A stretch of DNA of 7,474 nt from positions 1-7,474 of the forward strand of contig NZKC01000042.1 in NCBI GenBank assembly GCA_002692475.1, written 5' to 3'. Of this stretch, positions 1-6,801 are shown in pieces (the first letter of the stretch is position 1; every line of letters begins with the position of its first letter). This DNA comes from Candidatus Pelagibacter sp. Its GTDB lineage: Bacteria; Pseudomonadota; Alphaproteobacteria; Pelagibacterales; Pelagibacteraceae. Under the pieces are notes generated by a model that did not search any database, was not told the origin of the DNA, and saw only the letters and a program-made list of their open reading frames with translations. The position numbers and the translations under genes are program-made.

Positions 1-1329
1 TTCAGTTACAACAGGACATAGTAAGTGAGGAATCCCTTCATAAGTAGATAACTCTAACATTTTTGGATCAATTAAAATAAATTTACATTTCTCTGGTGCA
101 TGTTTGTAAATCAAAGATAGTATAATTGTATTAATACAAACTGACTTTCCAGATCCGGTTGTTCCTGCAATTAATAAATGCGGCATTGAGCTTAGGTCTC
201 CAACTATTGGTACCCCGGAAATACTTTTACCCAAAGCTATTGGCAATTTAAAATCTTTTCTTGTGAAATTAGTATTTGAAATTATTTCCCTTAAATAAAC
301 GTTTTCTCTTACAGAATTAGGAATTTCAATACCTATTGTGTTACTCCCAGGAATTGTTGCTATTCTTGCTGATTCTGAACTTGTGTTCCTTGCAATGTCT
401 TCTGAGAGATTAATAATCTTTGAAACTTTTACACCAGGAGCGGGCTCGAATTCGTTTAAGGTTACAACAGGCCCATGATTTACTTTTTTAATATTTCCTT
501 CGATACCAAAGTCTAATAATATCTTCTCTAATAATGACTTATCAACTTTATTTTCAAAGTTGCTCTTCGCATCATCCTTATTTGTAATATTTAAAAATTC
601 TATTTGTGGTAATTTAAATTTTTTCTTAACAATATTTTCTTTGGAAATTTGATCAAAAGGTAAATCTTCTTGAGTTCTGTTATTTGTTTTACTTAAATTA
701 TTTTTATCTTTTTGTAATGTTTCAAACAATTTAATATCCTTATTTTCCCTTTTAAAAAACTTAGTTATCAAGGTTGCAAAAGAAATAATAAATCTAAATT
801 TGAAATTAACCGAAAATAAAAAAAATACGAAAGATAATGTTACGCACAAAAAATAAAAAAAAGATTCGTTAGAATTAGAGTAGTTTATTATTTTCAACTT
901 CGATAAATAGTTGCCAACAAACCCACCATTGCCATTTATCATCAACCAAAATGATTTCTCATAAAACGTGGAAAAAAAAATTGAACCCAATAAAATATAT
1001 AAAGTAGAAAAAAATAAATTATTCAAAATTATTAAAAGTTGTTTTGTTATTATAATATTTATTCCAGTAATAATTAGTGTTAAAGGAAATAAGAAAGCAA
1101 TCAAACCAACTGATTGAAAAATCATGTCTGATATAAAACTTCCTTTTAAACCTAAAATATTTTTAATATTCGAATTATTTTTAAATATAAAATTTGGATC
1201 CCCAGGAGAATATGTAATTAGTGATAAAAATAATAATATTGATGAAATAACCAAAAATAAGCCAAATAATTGGACTAGTTTTTTTATAAAAAAATTAAAT
1301 GCGTTGTTTATCTTAACTTTAATATTCAT
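1..1329 (-). CDS. ftsK: DNA translocase FtsK, N-terminal part (C-terminus cut by the window edge)
   Basis: FtsK is a septum-anchored ATP-driven DNA pump that clears and sorts the chromosome terminus during division. The frame is open for 443 codons from ATG at 1329 to base 1. Hydrophobic segments lie near residues 18-40, 73-95, 98-120 and 146-166, the usual four-helix membrane anchor, with the typical SPGDPN turn at 41-46. A short charged linker (about 170-240) leads into the motor: GPVVTLNEFEPAPGVKV from 286, the IGIEIPN stretch, Walker A GTTGSGKS at 389-396 (bases 142-165) and a Walker B-like FILIDPKMLELS with Asp421. The linker is far shorter than in E. coli FtsK. The rest of the motor and the DNA-orienting gamma domain lie outside the window, so their presence cannot be judged. 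The start is the only sensible ATG before the first membrane helix; no strong Shine-Dalgarno precedes it. Transcribed divergently from the monooxygenase gene. The family call is very secure. Confidence 0.97.
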   Translation of the reverse strand, partial: MNIKVKINNAFNFFIKKLVQLFGLFLVISSILLFLSLITYSPGDPNFIFKNNSNIKNILGLKGSFISDMIFQSVGLIAFLFPLTLIITGINIIITKQLLIILNNLFFSTLYILLGSIFFSTFYEKSFWLMINGNGGFVGNYLSKLKIINYSNSNESFFYFLCVTLSFVFFLFSVNFKFRFIISFATLITKFFKRENKDIKLFETLQKDKNNLSKTNNRTQEDLPFDQISKENIVKKKFKLPQIEFLNITNKDDAKSNFENKVDKSLLEKILLDFGIEGNIKKVNHGPVVTLNEFEPAPGVKVSKIINLSEDIARNTSSESARIATIPGSNTIGIEIPNSVRENVYLREIISNTNFTRKDFKLPIALGKSISGVPIVGDLSSMPHLLIAGTTGSGKSVCINTIILSLIYKHAPEKCKFILIDPKMLELSTYEGIPHLLCPVVTE

Positions 1330-1334
1330 TTTTT

Positions 1335-1362
1335 TTGACTCTGAATTCTAACTTTGTATCAT
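1335..1362 (+). promoter_or_regulatory. Putative sigma-70 type promoter for the FAD monooxygenase gene
   Basis: TTGACT (1335-1340) and TATCAT (1357-1362) each match the -35 and -10 consensus at five of six bases and are 16 bases apart. A transcript would start near 1369, leaving a leader of about 26 bases before the ATG at 1395. The element lies in the 65-base spacer between divergently read ftsK and the monooxygenase gene. In DNA this rich in A+T chance matches are frequent, so the call rests on the paired boxes and their position only. No clear matching promoter for ftsK was seen in the same spacer. Confidence 0.45.
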
Positions 1363-1394
1363 TTAATTTTTGCTGATAAAAATAGTTTTTATTT

Positions 1395-2492
1395 ATGAAA
1401 ATTTGTATTATAGGAAGTGGTCTTACAGCATTAGTTTTAGCTAAAAATTTACTTAAAAATAATTTTATTGTTCATCTATATTGTAAAAATTATGAAAATC
1501 AAATCAACTCAGTAAGATCTCTTGGTATAAGTTCTGATAATTTAGTTTTCCTAAATGAGCATGTTAAAGGACTTAATAATTTAGCGATGGCAATAGATAA
1601 AATAGAAATATTTACTGAAAAAAATTTAAATAAACAAATTTTAAATTTTTTTGAAGAAAACAAGAAACAATTTTATATTTTTAAGCATTATAAAATTTAT
1701 AATCTTTTCAAACAAAATCTAAAAAAAAGTAAAAATTTTAATGTTTTTAAAAAGACTAACATTGAAAACTTAAACTTAAAAAAAGTTTCGAAAGAATATG
1801 ATATTGTAATAGATACTATATTAAGTAATAAAACTGGAAGCAGATTTTTTTATAATAAAGTTAAAAAAAAATATCATGCAAAAGCTTTTACAACGATAAT
1901 CAAACACTCAAAATTAAAAAATAATATAGCAAGGCAAATATTTACAAAGAGAGGTCCAATTGCCTATCTTCCATTATCACAATACGAGACATCTGTAGTA
2001 TATTCAATAAAAAGAAAAGATTTTAAGGATTATAATATAAGTGTCGTAAAGGAATATATTAATTATTATAATAAATTTTATTCAATAAAAAGTTTTGAAA
2101 AATTTGAGAGTTTTGATTTAAAATTATCATTATTAAAAAATTATCATTTTAAAAATATTTTAGCATTTGGAGATGCACTACATAATATTCATCCACTCGC
2201 TGGTCAGGGTTTTAATATGACTATTAGAGATATAAATAACTTAATAAAAATCTTTGATAAAAATATTTCACTAGGACTGCCTGTTGATGAAAATTGTTTA
2301 AAAGACTTCGAAAATAATTTTAAATATAAAAACTTCTTATTCGCAAATGGATTAGATTTAATTTATGAGTTTTTTAAAATTGAAAATAAAATCCCAACTA
2401 TATTTTCCAAAAATTTTTTTGATGTGATAGATAGAAATATATATCTAAAAAATTTAAGTAGTAAAATTGCTAATAAAGGATTTAATTTTTAA
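1395..2492 (+). CDS. UbiH/COQ6-family FAD-dependent monooxygenase, probable ubiquinone biosynthesis hydroxylase
   Basis: Members of this family hydroxylate the aromatic ring of ubiquinone precursors using FAD, NAD(P)H and O2. The 365-residue protein begins with an FAD-binding Rossmann fold, GSGLTA at 7-12, with no signal peptide. Near the C-terminal third is the diagnostic second flavin motif, FGDALHNIHPLAGQGFNM at 258-275, as in UbiH, UbiF, UbiI and COQ6. The region RSLGIS stands where relatives have an R-x-x-A-L-S type stretch. The middle DG motif is hard to recognise: the aligned segment reads VIDTILSNKTGS at 138-149, without the usual Asp-Gly pair. The length is slightly below the usual 380-400. 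Which ring position it hydroxylates (UbiH, UbiI, UbiF or the broader UbiL type) cannot be told from sequence alone, so no symbol is given. Its start has no Shine-Dalgarno. Its TAA abuts the stop of the convergent Lon-domain gene. Confidence 0.88.
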   Translation: MKICIIGSGLTALVLAKNLLKNNFIVHLYCKNYENQINSVRSLGISSDNLVFLNEHVKGLNNLAMAIDKIEIFTEKNLNKQILNFFEENKKQFYIFKHYKIYNLFKQNLKKSKNFNVFKKTNIENLNLKKVSKEYDIVIDTILSNKTGSRFFYNKVKKKYHAKAFTTIIKHSKLKNNIARQIFTKRGPIAYLPLSQYETSVVYSIKRKDFKDYNISVVKEYINYYNKFYSIKSFEKFESFDLKLSLLKNYHFKNILAFGDALHNIHPLAGQGFNMTIRDINNLIKIFDKNISLGLPVDENCLKDFENNFKYKNFLFANGLDLIYEFFKIENKIPTIFSKNFFDVIDRNIYLKNLSSKIANKGFNF

Positions 2493-3137
2493 TTATTGTA
2501 TTGTTTTATTGCTAAATTTATCAAAGATATAAGTCTTAAGTATCTCCTCAAGTTTTACTCTTCTATTATACAAATTTGGTGTTTCAAGTAGTACTTGTTT
2601 TTCCTCTAAAGAAAAAGGTGATGCCATTGACAAAGTATTAATTGTTTGATCCAAACTTTGCTTTTCTAAATCTTTCCAATCAATTATATATCCTTGTTTT
2701 CTAAATAATGATTTTAAATTTTTAAAAATTAATTCTAAATCTGAAAATTTAATATCTTCTTTGGAGGCATCCAAATCTTGACTAAATTTTTTAATGTCTA
2801 CCTTACAAGTCCTATATAACTTTCCATTATCTAATTCTTGTAATATATTAAACCTTGTTACACCATTTATTACTATTAAATATCTACCATCGTTTGTCTC
2901 GTTAAAACTTGTAATTTTCCCCATACAACCCACTTCATATAAATCAGGTTTTTTGGATGTTCCAGTTTTTTTTGGTTGAACCATACCTATTATACGGTGT
3001 GACTTCATCGAGTCGTCAATCATTTGAATATATCTTGGCTCAAAAATATTTAATGGAACTGTTGTTTCAGGAAAAATTATAAAATTTGATAAAGGAAACA
3101 CTGGTATAGTCAAAGGTAAATCTTTTGTTTTTTTCAT
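2493..3137 (-). CDS. Lon N-terminal (LON substrate-binding) domain protein, no protease domain
   Basis: The 214-residue protein matches the stand-alone LON_substr_bdg family, which carries the N-terminal substrate-recognition part of Lon protease without the AAA+ ATPase and serine/lysine protease parts. Visible signatures are IPVFPLSNFIIFPETTVPL from residue 11, IFEPRY at 31-36, GRYLIVINGVTRF at 84-96, and a C-terminal helical part with LSMASPFSLEEKQVLLE at 169-185. No signal peptide or membrane helix is seen, so it should be cytoplasmic. The biochemical role of these short proteins is not established; a link to protein quality control is only inferred from the domain. It is complete for the family, which is usually about 200-225 residues, so it is not a broken lon gene. 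The ATG at 3137 is preceded by GAATAAGAT, a poor ribosome site. It is divergent from tRNA-Gly and converges on the monooxygenase gene with no spacer. Confidence 0.92.
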   Translation of the reverse strand: MKKTKDLPLTIPVFPLSNFIIFPETTVPLNIFEPRYIQMIDDSMKSHRIIGMVQPKKTGTSKKPDLYEVGCMGKITSFNETNDGRYLIVINGVTRFNILQELDNGKLYRTCKVDIKKFSQDLDASKEDIKFSDLELIFKNLKSLFRKQGYIIDWKDLEKQSLDQTINTLSMASPFSLEEKQVLLETPNLYNRRVKLEEILKTYIFDKFSNKTIQ

Positions 3138-3157
3138 ATCTTATTCTACCAAATAAT

Positions 3158-3186
3158 TTGCATTTGTAAAAACACCTTAATATAAT
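3158..3186 (+). promoter_or_regulatory. Probable promoter of the tRNA-Gly / dehydratase transcript
   Basis: A perfect -10 box TATAAT lies at 3181-3186. Exactly 17 bases upstream is TTGCAT (3158-3163), which keeps the TTG of the -35 consensus but matches only three of six bases. Transcription would begin near 3193, giving a tRNA precursor leader of roughly six bases before G3199, typical of a bacterial tRNA gene to be trimmed by RNase P. The box sits in the 61-base spacer between the divergent Lon-domain gene and the tRNA. Position and spacing make it the most convincing promoter in the window. Confidence 0.65.
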
Positions 3187-3198
3187 GTTGATAATTAT

Positions 3199-3273
3199 GC
3201 GGGCATAGCTCAGTGGTAGAGCGTCTCGTTGCCAACGAGAAGGTCGTGGGTTCAAGTCCCATTGCCCGCTCCA
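3199..3273 (+). tRNA. tRNA-Gly, anticodon GCC
   Basis: The 75-base gene folds into a standard cloverleaf. Acceptor stem GCGGGCA (3199-3205) pairs with TGCCCGC (3263-3269), followed by discriminator T3270 and an encoded CCA at 3271-3273. The D arm is GCTC/GAGC with loop AGTGGTA, the anticodon stem is TCTCG/CGAGA around loop TTGCCAA, and the T arm is GTGGG/CCCAT around TTCAAGT with one G-T pair. The anticodon GCC is at 3231-3233 and reads glycine codons GGC and GGU. The dehydratase gene starts 16 bases after the CCA with no terminator between, so the two are probably co-transcribed and the tRNA cut out by processing. Confidence 0.98.
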
Positions 3274-3277
3274 AATT

Positions 3278-3284
3278 AGAAGGA
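3278..3284 (+). promoter_or_regulatory. Shine-Dalgarno site of the dehydratase gene
   Basis: AGAAGGA ends five bases before the ATG at 3290, a near ideal distance. It is the only strong Shine-Dalgarno in front of any start in the window and fixes the start of this gene. It lies in the 16-base stretch that would be left at the 5' end of the mRNA after the tRNA is removed. Confidence 0.8.
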
Positions 3285-3289
3285 AATAT

Positions 3290-3628
3290 ATGACTGATCT
3301 TGCCGACAAAAAATGTATCCCTTGTGAGGGTGGAATACCAAGTTTTGATATATCTCAAATACACACTTATTTAAAAAAAGTTGATGGTTGGGATGTAGAA
3401 AGTGATGAAGAAAAAGCTTATTTTTTAATTAAAGAATTTAAGTTTGAAGATTTTTTAAAAAGCCAAAAATTTGTTAATAAGGTAGGAGATGTAGCTGAAA
3501 GCGAGGGTCATCATCCAGATATTTCGTTTGGATGGGGATATGCAAAGATTAAAATTTTTACACATGCCATTAAAGGTCTTCACGAAAGCGACTTTGTTTT
3601 AGCTGCCAAAATTGATAGGATAAAATAA
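3290..3628 (+). CDS. phhB: Pterin-4a-carbinolamine dehydratase
   Basis: The 112-residue protein belongs to the PCD/DCoH family, which dehydrates 4a-hydroxytetrahydrobiopterin and so recycles the pterin cofactor of aromatic amino acid hydroxylases. The family active-site pattern is intact: ESEGHHPD at 70-77, an aromatic cluster WGY at 82-84, THAIKGL at 91-97 and Asp101 in SDFVLAAKID. The N-terminal KKCIPCEGG stretch is common in bacterial members. Length is normal and there is no signal peptide. No phenylalanine hydroxylase is in view, so the partner is unknown; in many bacteria lacking that enzyme the protein is thought to serve another pterin, possibly linked to molybdopterin, which is inference here. 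The gene follows tRNA-Gly by 16 bases on the same strand and ends in tandem in-frame stops (TAA TAA, 3626-3631), three bases before the convergent purH stop. The symbol reflects the family name only. Confidence 0.93.
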   Translation: MTDLADKKCIPCEGGIPSFDISQIHTYLKKVDGWDVESDEEKAYFLIKEFKFEDFLKSQKFVNKVGDVAESEGHHPDISFGWGYAKIKIFTHAIKGLHESDFVLAAKIDRIK

Positions 3629-3631
3629 TAA

Positions 3632-5170
3632 TTAATGTTTAAAATGTCTAGAATTTGAAAAGACTAGAGCTATTCCTAGTTTATTAGCAAATTTTATAAT
3701 TTCTTTATCACGAATTGAACCAGATGGTTGAATAACTGCACTGATACCCGCATGTACAAGTTTCTCCAATCCATCTATAAATGGAAAAAATGCGTCTGAG
3801 GCTGCATAAATTTTAGAATTAGAGCTTTTGCCTAAATCCCTCATTTTATTTATAGCTATTTTACAGCTATCAATTCTGCTAGTTTGACCGGATCCTATTC
3901 CAATTGTTGAATAATTACTTGTAAGTACAATAGCATTAGATTTAACAAATCTACAAACATTAAATGCAAATATTAAATTATTCATATCCTCTCTTGTTGG
4001 TGTTATTTTAGATACTACTTTAAAATCTTTCTTATTAAATTTTTTATTATCTATTGATTGAAACAAGACTGTATTTGAATTTGAGATAGTACTTAATTGC
4101 TCACTTAATATAAATTGTTCTGAGTCTATTATTCTCAAATTTTTCTTTTTCTTCAATACTTTTAAAGCATCAACATCAAACCCATTACCTATTATAATTT
4201 CGAAATATAATTTATTTAGCTCCCTTGCTAAATTTTTGTTAATTTTGAAATTACATGATACAATACCTCCATACGCACTCACTGGGTCGCATTTAAGGGC
4301 TAATAGATAGCTTTTTAATTTATTTGCATCAATTGAAACTCCACAAGGATTTGAATGTTTTAAAATTACAGTGCCTTTGTTATAGGGCAAAGATTTTGAA
4401 AGTTGAAGTGCAGAATATAAGTCATTATAGTTATTAAAACTTAGCTTTTTTCCTGATAGCTGTTTGATTTGGTCTTCTTTTCCTTGTAAATTGTAAATTG
4501 CAGCTTTTTGGTGAGGATTTTCCCCATATCTTAAATCCTCGATTTTCTCATAAGAAACTATTTTATTTTTAGAAAATATGTTTTTTGATAAATCAGTAAA
4601 GTAATTTGAAATCATTACATCGTATTTTCCTGTTGCTATGAATGCTTCCTCAGACATTTTTTGTCTAAACTTTAAAGATGTATATCCATTATTCTTGGTA
4701 ATTTCTTTTTTAAATTCTTCGTATTGGTCTATTGAACTAATTGTTGTCACAAATTCGAAATTTTTTGCAGCAGCTCTAACCAAGGTAGGACCACCTATAT
4801 CTATATTTTCAACAATCTTTTTTTGGTTGTTATTCTTTTTTTTTATTTCTTCAAAGGGATAAAAGTTTACTATTACTAAATCAATATCATCTAAATCGTT
4901 CATTTTCATATCTCTTTGATCAGATTTACTGGCTCTTTTATAAAGAATACCAGCATGTATTTTTGGATGTAAAGTTTTTACTCTACCATTAAGAATTTCC
5001 GGAAAATTTGTAAATTTAGATACCTCGGTACAATTGAAGCCTAACTTTTTTATTTTTTTAAATGTCCCACCAGAGCTAACAATATTTATTTTATATTTTT
5101 TAAGAATTTTTAAAATATTTTTTAAATTTTTTTTATCAGATAATGAAATCAATGCTCTTTTAATTTTCAT
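3632..5170 (-). CDS. purH: Bifunctional AICAR transformylase / IMP cyclohydrolase PurH
   Basis: PurH carries out the last two steps of purine synthesis in the cytoplasm: formylation of AICAR with 10-formyl-tetrahydrofolate and ring closure to IMP. Both parts are complete. The N-terminal cyclohydrolase (MGS-like) domain shows SSGGTF at about 32-37 and GRVKTLHPKIHAGIL at 62-76. The transformylase part shows RYGENPHQKAA at 214-224, the KHSNPCGVS motif with catalytic Lys271-His272, DPVSAYGG at 295-302, GIGSGQTSR, SDAFFPF and the C-terminal IQPSGSIRD and RHFKH. At 512 residues it is near the usual 510-530. The frame stays open upstream to a TTG at 5185, which would overlap the previous gene by 14 bases; I prefer ATG at 5170 because MKIKRALISLSDKK lines up with the family N-terminus and starts one base after the upstream stop. 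No Shine-Dalgarno is seen, so translation is probably coupled to the gene before it. Last gene of the rpe operon. Confidence 0.97.
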   Translation of the reverse strand: MKIKRALISLSDKKNLKNILKILKKYKINIVSSGGTFKKIKKLGFNCTEVSKFTNFPEILNGRVKTLHPKIHAGILYKRASKSDQRDMKMNDLDDIDLVIVNFYPFEEIKKKNNNQKKIVENIDIGGPTLVRAAAKNFEFVTTISSIDQYEEFKKEITKNNGYTSLKFRQKMSEEAFIATGKYDVMISNYFTDLSKNIFSKNKIVSYEKIEDLRYGENPHQKAAIYNLQGKEDQIKQLSGKKLSFNNYNDLYSALQLSKSLPYNKGTVILKHSNPCGVSIDANKLKSYLLALKCDPVSAYGGIVSCNFKINKNLARELNKLYFEIIIGNGFDVDALKVLKKKKNLRIIDSEQFILSEQLSTISNSNTVLFQSIDNKKFNKKDFKVVSKITPTREDMNNLIFAFNVCRFVKSNAIVLTSNYSTIGIGSGQTSRIDSCKIAINKMRDLGKSSNSKIYAASDAFFPFIDGLEKLVHAGISAVIQPSGSIRDKEIIKFANKLGIALVFSNSRHFKH

Positions 5171-5171
5171 A

Positions 5172-6800
5172 TCAAATTTTTTCAATTTTCCAATTTATTT
5201 CTTGATCTTCGCCTGATGTTTTTCCTGATATACAAATATTTTGATTTTCTGTATATGAATTTTTCTTCCCAAAGTATAAGCCAGTCTCTAAATCAATTGT
5301 TTGGTTTTTACAGGTAAATTTCCAGCCTGTATTTTCTATTTCAAATAATACAGTTTGTCCATCAACAGTTTTTAATACTTTTGTACCAGGGTATAGATGA
5401 AATCTTATTTCAAAACTTGATGATTTAAAATTTTTCTTTTTTTGAATTTTATCCTTACCATATAGAACTATATCTTTAACTATATATTCTAAAGATCTAT
5501 GATGTATTATACCATATTTTTTTGAGTATCCGTCATGAGAACCATTTATTGACCAACTATCTTTTTCAAATTTATAATTTCTTGAAATTATTTTCATTGA
5601 CTTTTCGACTTGATAATTTCCAAATTTATCTTTCTCAAAACTAACTGATGAATTATTATCGATTATTAATGTTGAGTGTGTTGCAGATGATCTAGATATT
5701 TTGTTTAGCTGATGTTTGTTTTTTTGAAAAAAACCTGAATTACATATAATTTTTTTGTTCAAATAGGTAAATTCAAATGATAATGCACCAGATTGGTATG
5801 AACTTGAAAATTCTTTTTCAGGAGATCTACCTAAATCCATAATTAGTGAGCATCTTTTATCGTTAAGCAGAATATAACCACCTAAATCACAATTTTGTTT
5901 ATTAAACTTATAACCTCGATCAGCAAGATATTTATCGAAGTCTTCGTTATTATTTTCATGATTCCCATTGAATAAATACGATGTAATATTATTTTTTATG
6001 AATAGACTGTAGCTTTGACCAAGATCGAATATTATTTCATTCAAAATATCAGGTATCTCATATTGACTTTCTTTTAATAGTTCTCTTATGAAAACTAAGT
6101 GTTTAAAGTAAAACAACATTTGTCTTAAATTTCTAGATCTTGGAAAACCATCTTTATTAAAAGAAATAATAATAATTTTTTTTAATAAATTTAAACCATA
6201 AACTAAGACATTATTATCCTTATAGCTTATCCCTACCAAAATTATAGCTGCACATCCTAAAAGTTTATTATCAACAAGTTTTGACCTATCAATCTCATTT
6301 TTTAAGTGATTAACTTGTTTTTTAATTATAAAATTAAATTTTGACTTATATTCATCTGAGCTATCTTCGTAAGTAAGTTTTGAGTTTGAAATCCAGGAAA
6401 TAATTCTTTTAGATAAAATATTTATCTCCCAATTTTGTAAATTAAAATTCTTATTTTTGTCAATCCAATTTTCTATAAGATTTTGAATTTCTCTATTAGA
6501 TGATTTTAAATCAATCGTAAATAGCCAAAAAAAACTTTGTAAATTTTTATAACTTCTTGAGTTTATATTATGATATTCCCAAAATGAGTCTAAATTAAAA
6601 GTATCTATATTCTTTTTTTTTTTATCGTATTTGACTAAACAATCAACTAAGTTTGGTGACGGCTTAAAAACTAAATTCTTATTACTTAATTTAGAAATTT
6701 TATTATTATAAAAAGCAGAATTTAAATATACATTTCTAATTTTTGAACTAATACTTAATTTAAATAAGTTAATTATATTTAATGAATGTTTTAAAGCCAT
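5172..6800 (-). CDS. Heparinase II/III-like family protein, function unknown
   Basis: The 542-residue protein resembles the heparinase II/III-like proteins often encoded between rpe and purH in alphaproteobacteria. Residues about 80-290 are helical and Trp/Phe/Leu-rich, suggesting an alpha/alpha toroid, with DGFPRSRNLRQML at 217-229 and LFNGNHE at 276-282. Residues about 305-540 are beta-rich and carry the family core: GGYILLNDKRCSLIMDLG from 307, YQSGALSFEF at 335-344, ATHSTLIIDN at 373-382 and RFHLYPGTKV at 466-475. No signal peptide or membrane helix is visible, unlike secreted polysaccharide lyases, so it probably acts in the cytoplasm. Substrate and activity are unknown; lyase activity should not be assumed, and YQSG appears to replace a His-containing motif of relatives. 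ATG at 6800 begins one base after the rpe stop, and its own TGA is one base before the purH ATG. Base composition matches its neighbours, giving no sign of recent transfer. Confidence 0.85.
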   Translation of the reverse strand: MALKHSLNIINLFKLSISSKIRNVYLNSAFYNNKISKLSNKNLVFKPSPNLVDCLVKYDKKKKNIDTFNLDSFWEYHNINSRSYKNLQSFFWLFTIDLKSSNREIQNLIENWIDKNKNFNLQNWEINILSKRIISWISNSKLTYEDSSDEYKSKFNFIIKKQVNHLKNEIDRSKLVDNKLLGCAAIILVGISYKDNNVLVYGLNLLKKIIIISFNKDGFPRSRNLRQMLFYFKHLVFIRELLKESQYEIPDILNEIIFDLGQSYSLFIKNNITSYLFNGNHENNNEDFDKYLADRGYKFNKQNCDLGGYILLNDKRCSLIMDLGRSPEKEFSSSYQSGALSFEFTYLNKKIICNSGFFQKNKHQLNKISRSSATHSTLIIDNNSSVSFEKDKFGNYQVEKSMKIISRNYKFEKDSWSINGSHDGYSKKYGIIHHRSLEYIVKDIVLYGKDKIQKKKNFKSSSFEIRFHLYPGTKVLKTVDGQTVLFEIENTGWKFTCKNQTIDLETGLYFGKKNSYTENQNICISGKTSGEDQEINWKIEKI

Positions 6801-6801
6801 C

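Noticed and set aside
1124..1351. Plus-strand 75-codon hydrophobic open frame.
   Set aside because: It lies antisense to the membrane region of ftsK; its hydrophobicity mirrors the A+T-rich membrane-helix codons, and it has no ribosome site or recognisable motif.
1330..1394. Possible regulatory RNA or riboswitch in the ftsK/monooxygenase spacer.
   Set aside because: The spacer is 65 bases, A+T-rich and shows no stable stem or known motif beyond promoter-like boxes.
2794..2979. Plus-strand open frame of 61 codons.
   Set aside because: Antisense to the Lon-domain gene, with no ribosome site or motif.
3143..3148. TAGAAT on the minus strand as a -10 box for the Lon-domain gene.
   Set aside because: It ends only five bases before the ATG, which would make the mRNA leaderless or start it inside the gene, and no -35 box is present at the right distance.
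3067..3364. Two minus-strand open frames of 80 and 72 codons across the tRNA, reading phrases such as GLEPTTFSLATRRSTTEL and QWDLNPRPSRWQRDALPLSYA.
   Set aside because: These are antisense translations of the tRNA-Gly gene, a well-known source of false hypothetical proteins in databases. They also overlap the starts of two real genes and have no other protein-like features.
3626..3640. Possible terminator between the dehydratase gene and purH.
   Set aside because: No inverted repeat longer than the six-base TAATTA and no following T run in either direction.
4638..5216. Two plus-strand open frames of 74 and 60 codons (4638-4862 and 5034-5216).
   Set aside because: Both are antisense to purH, which is complete and well conserved; they have phenylalanine-rich composition produced by complementing lysine codons.
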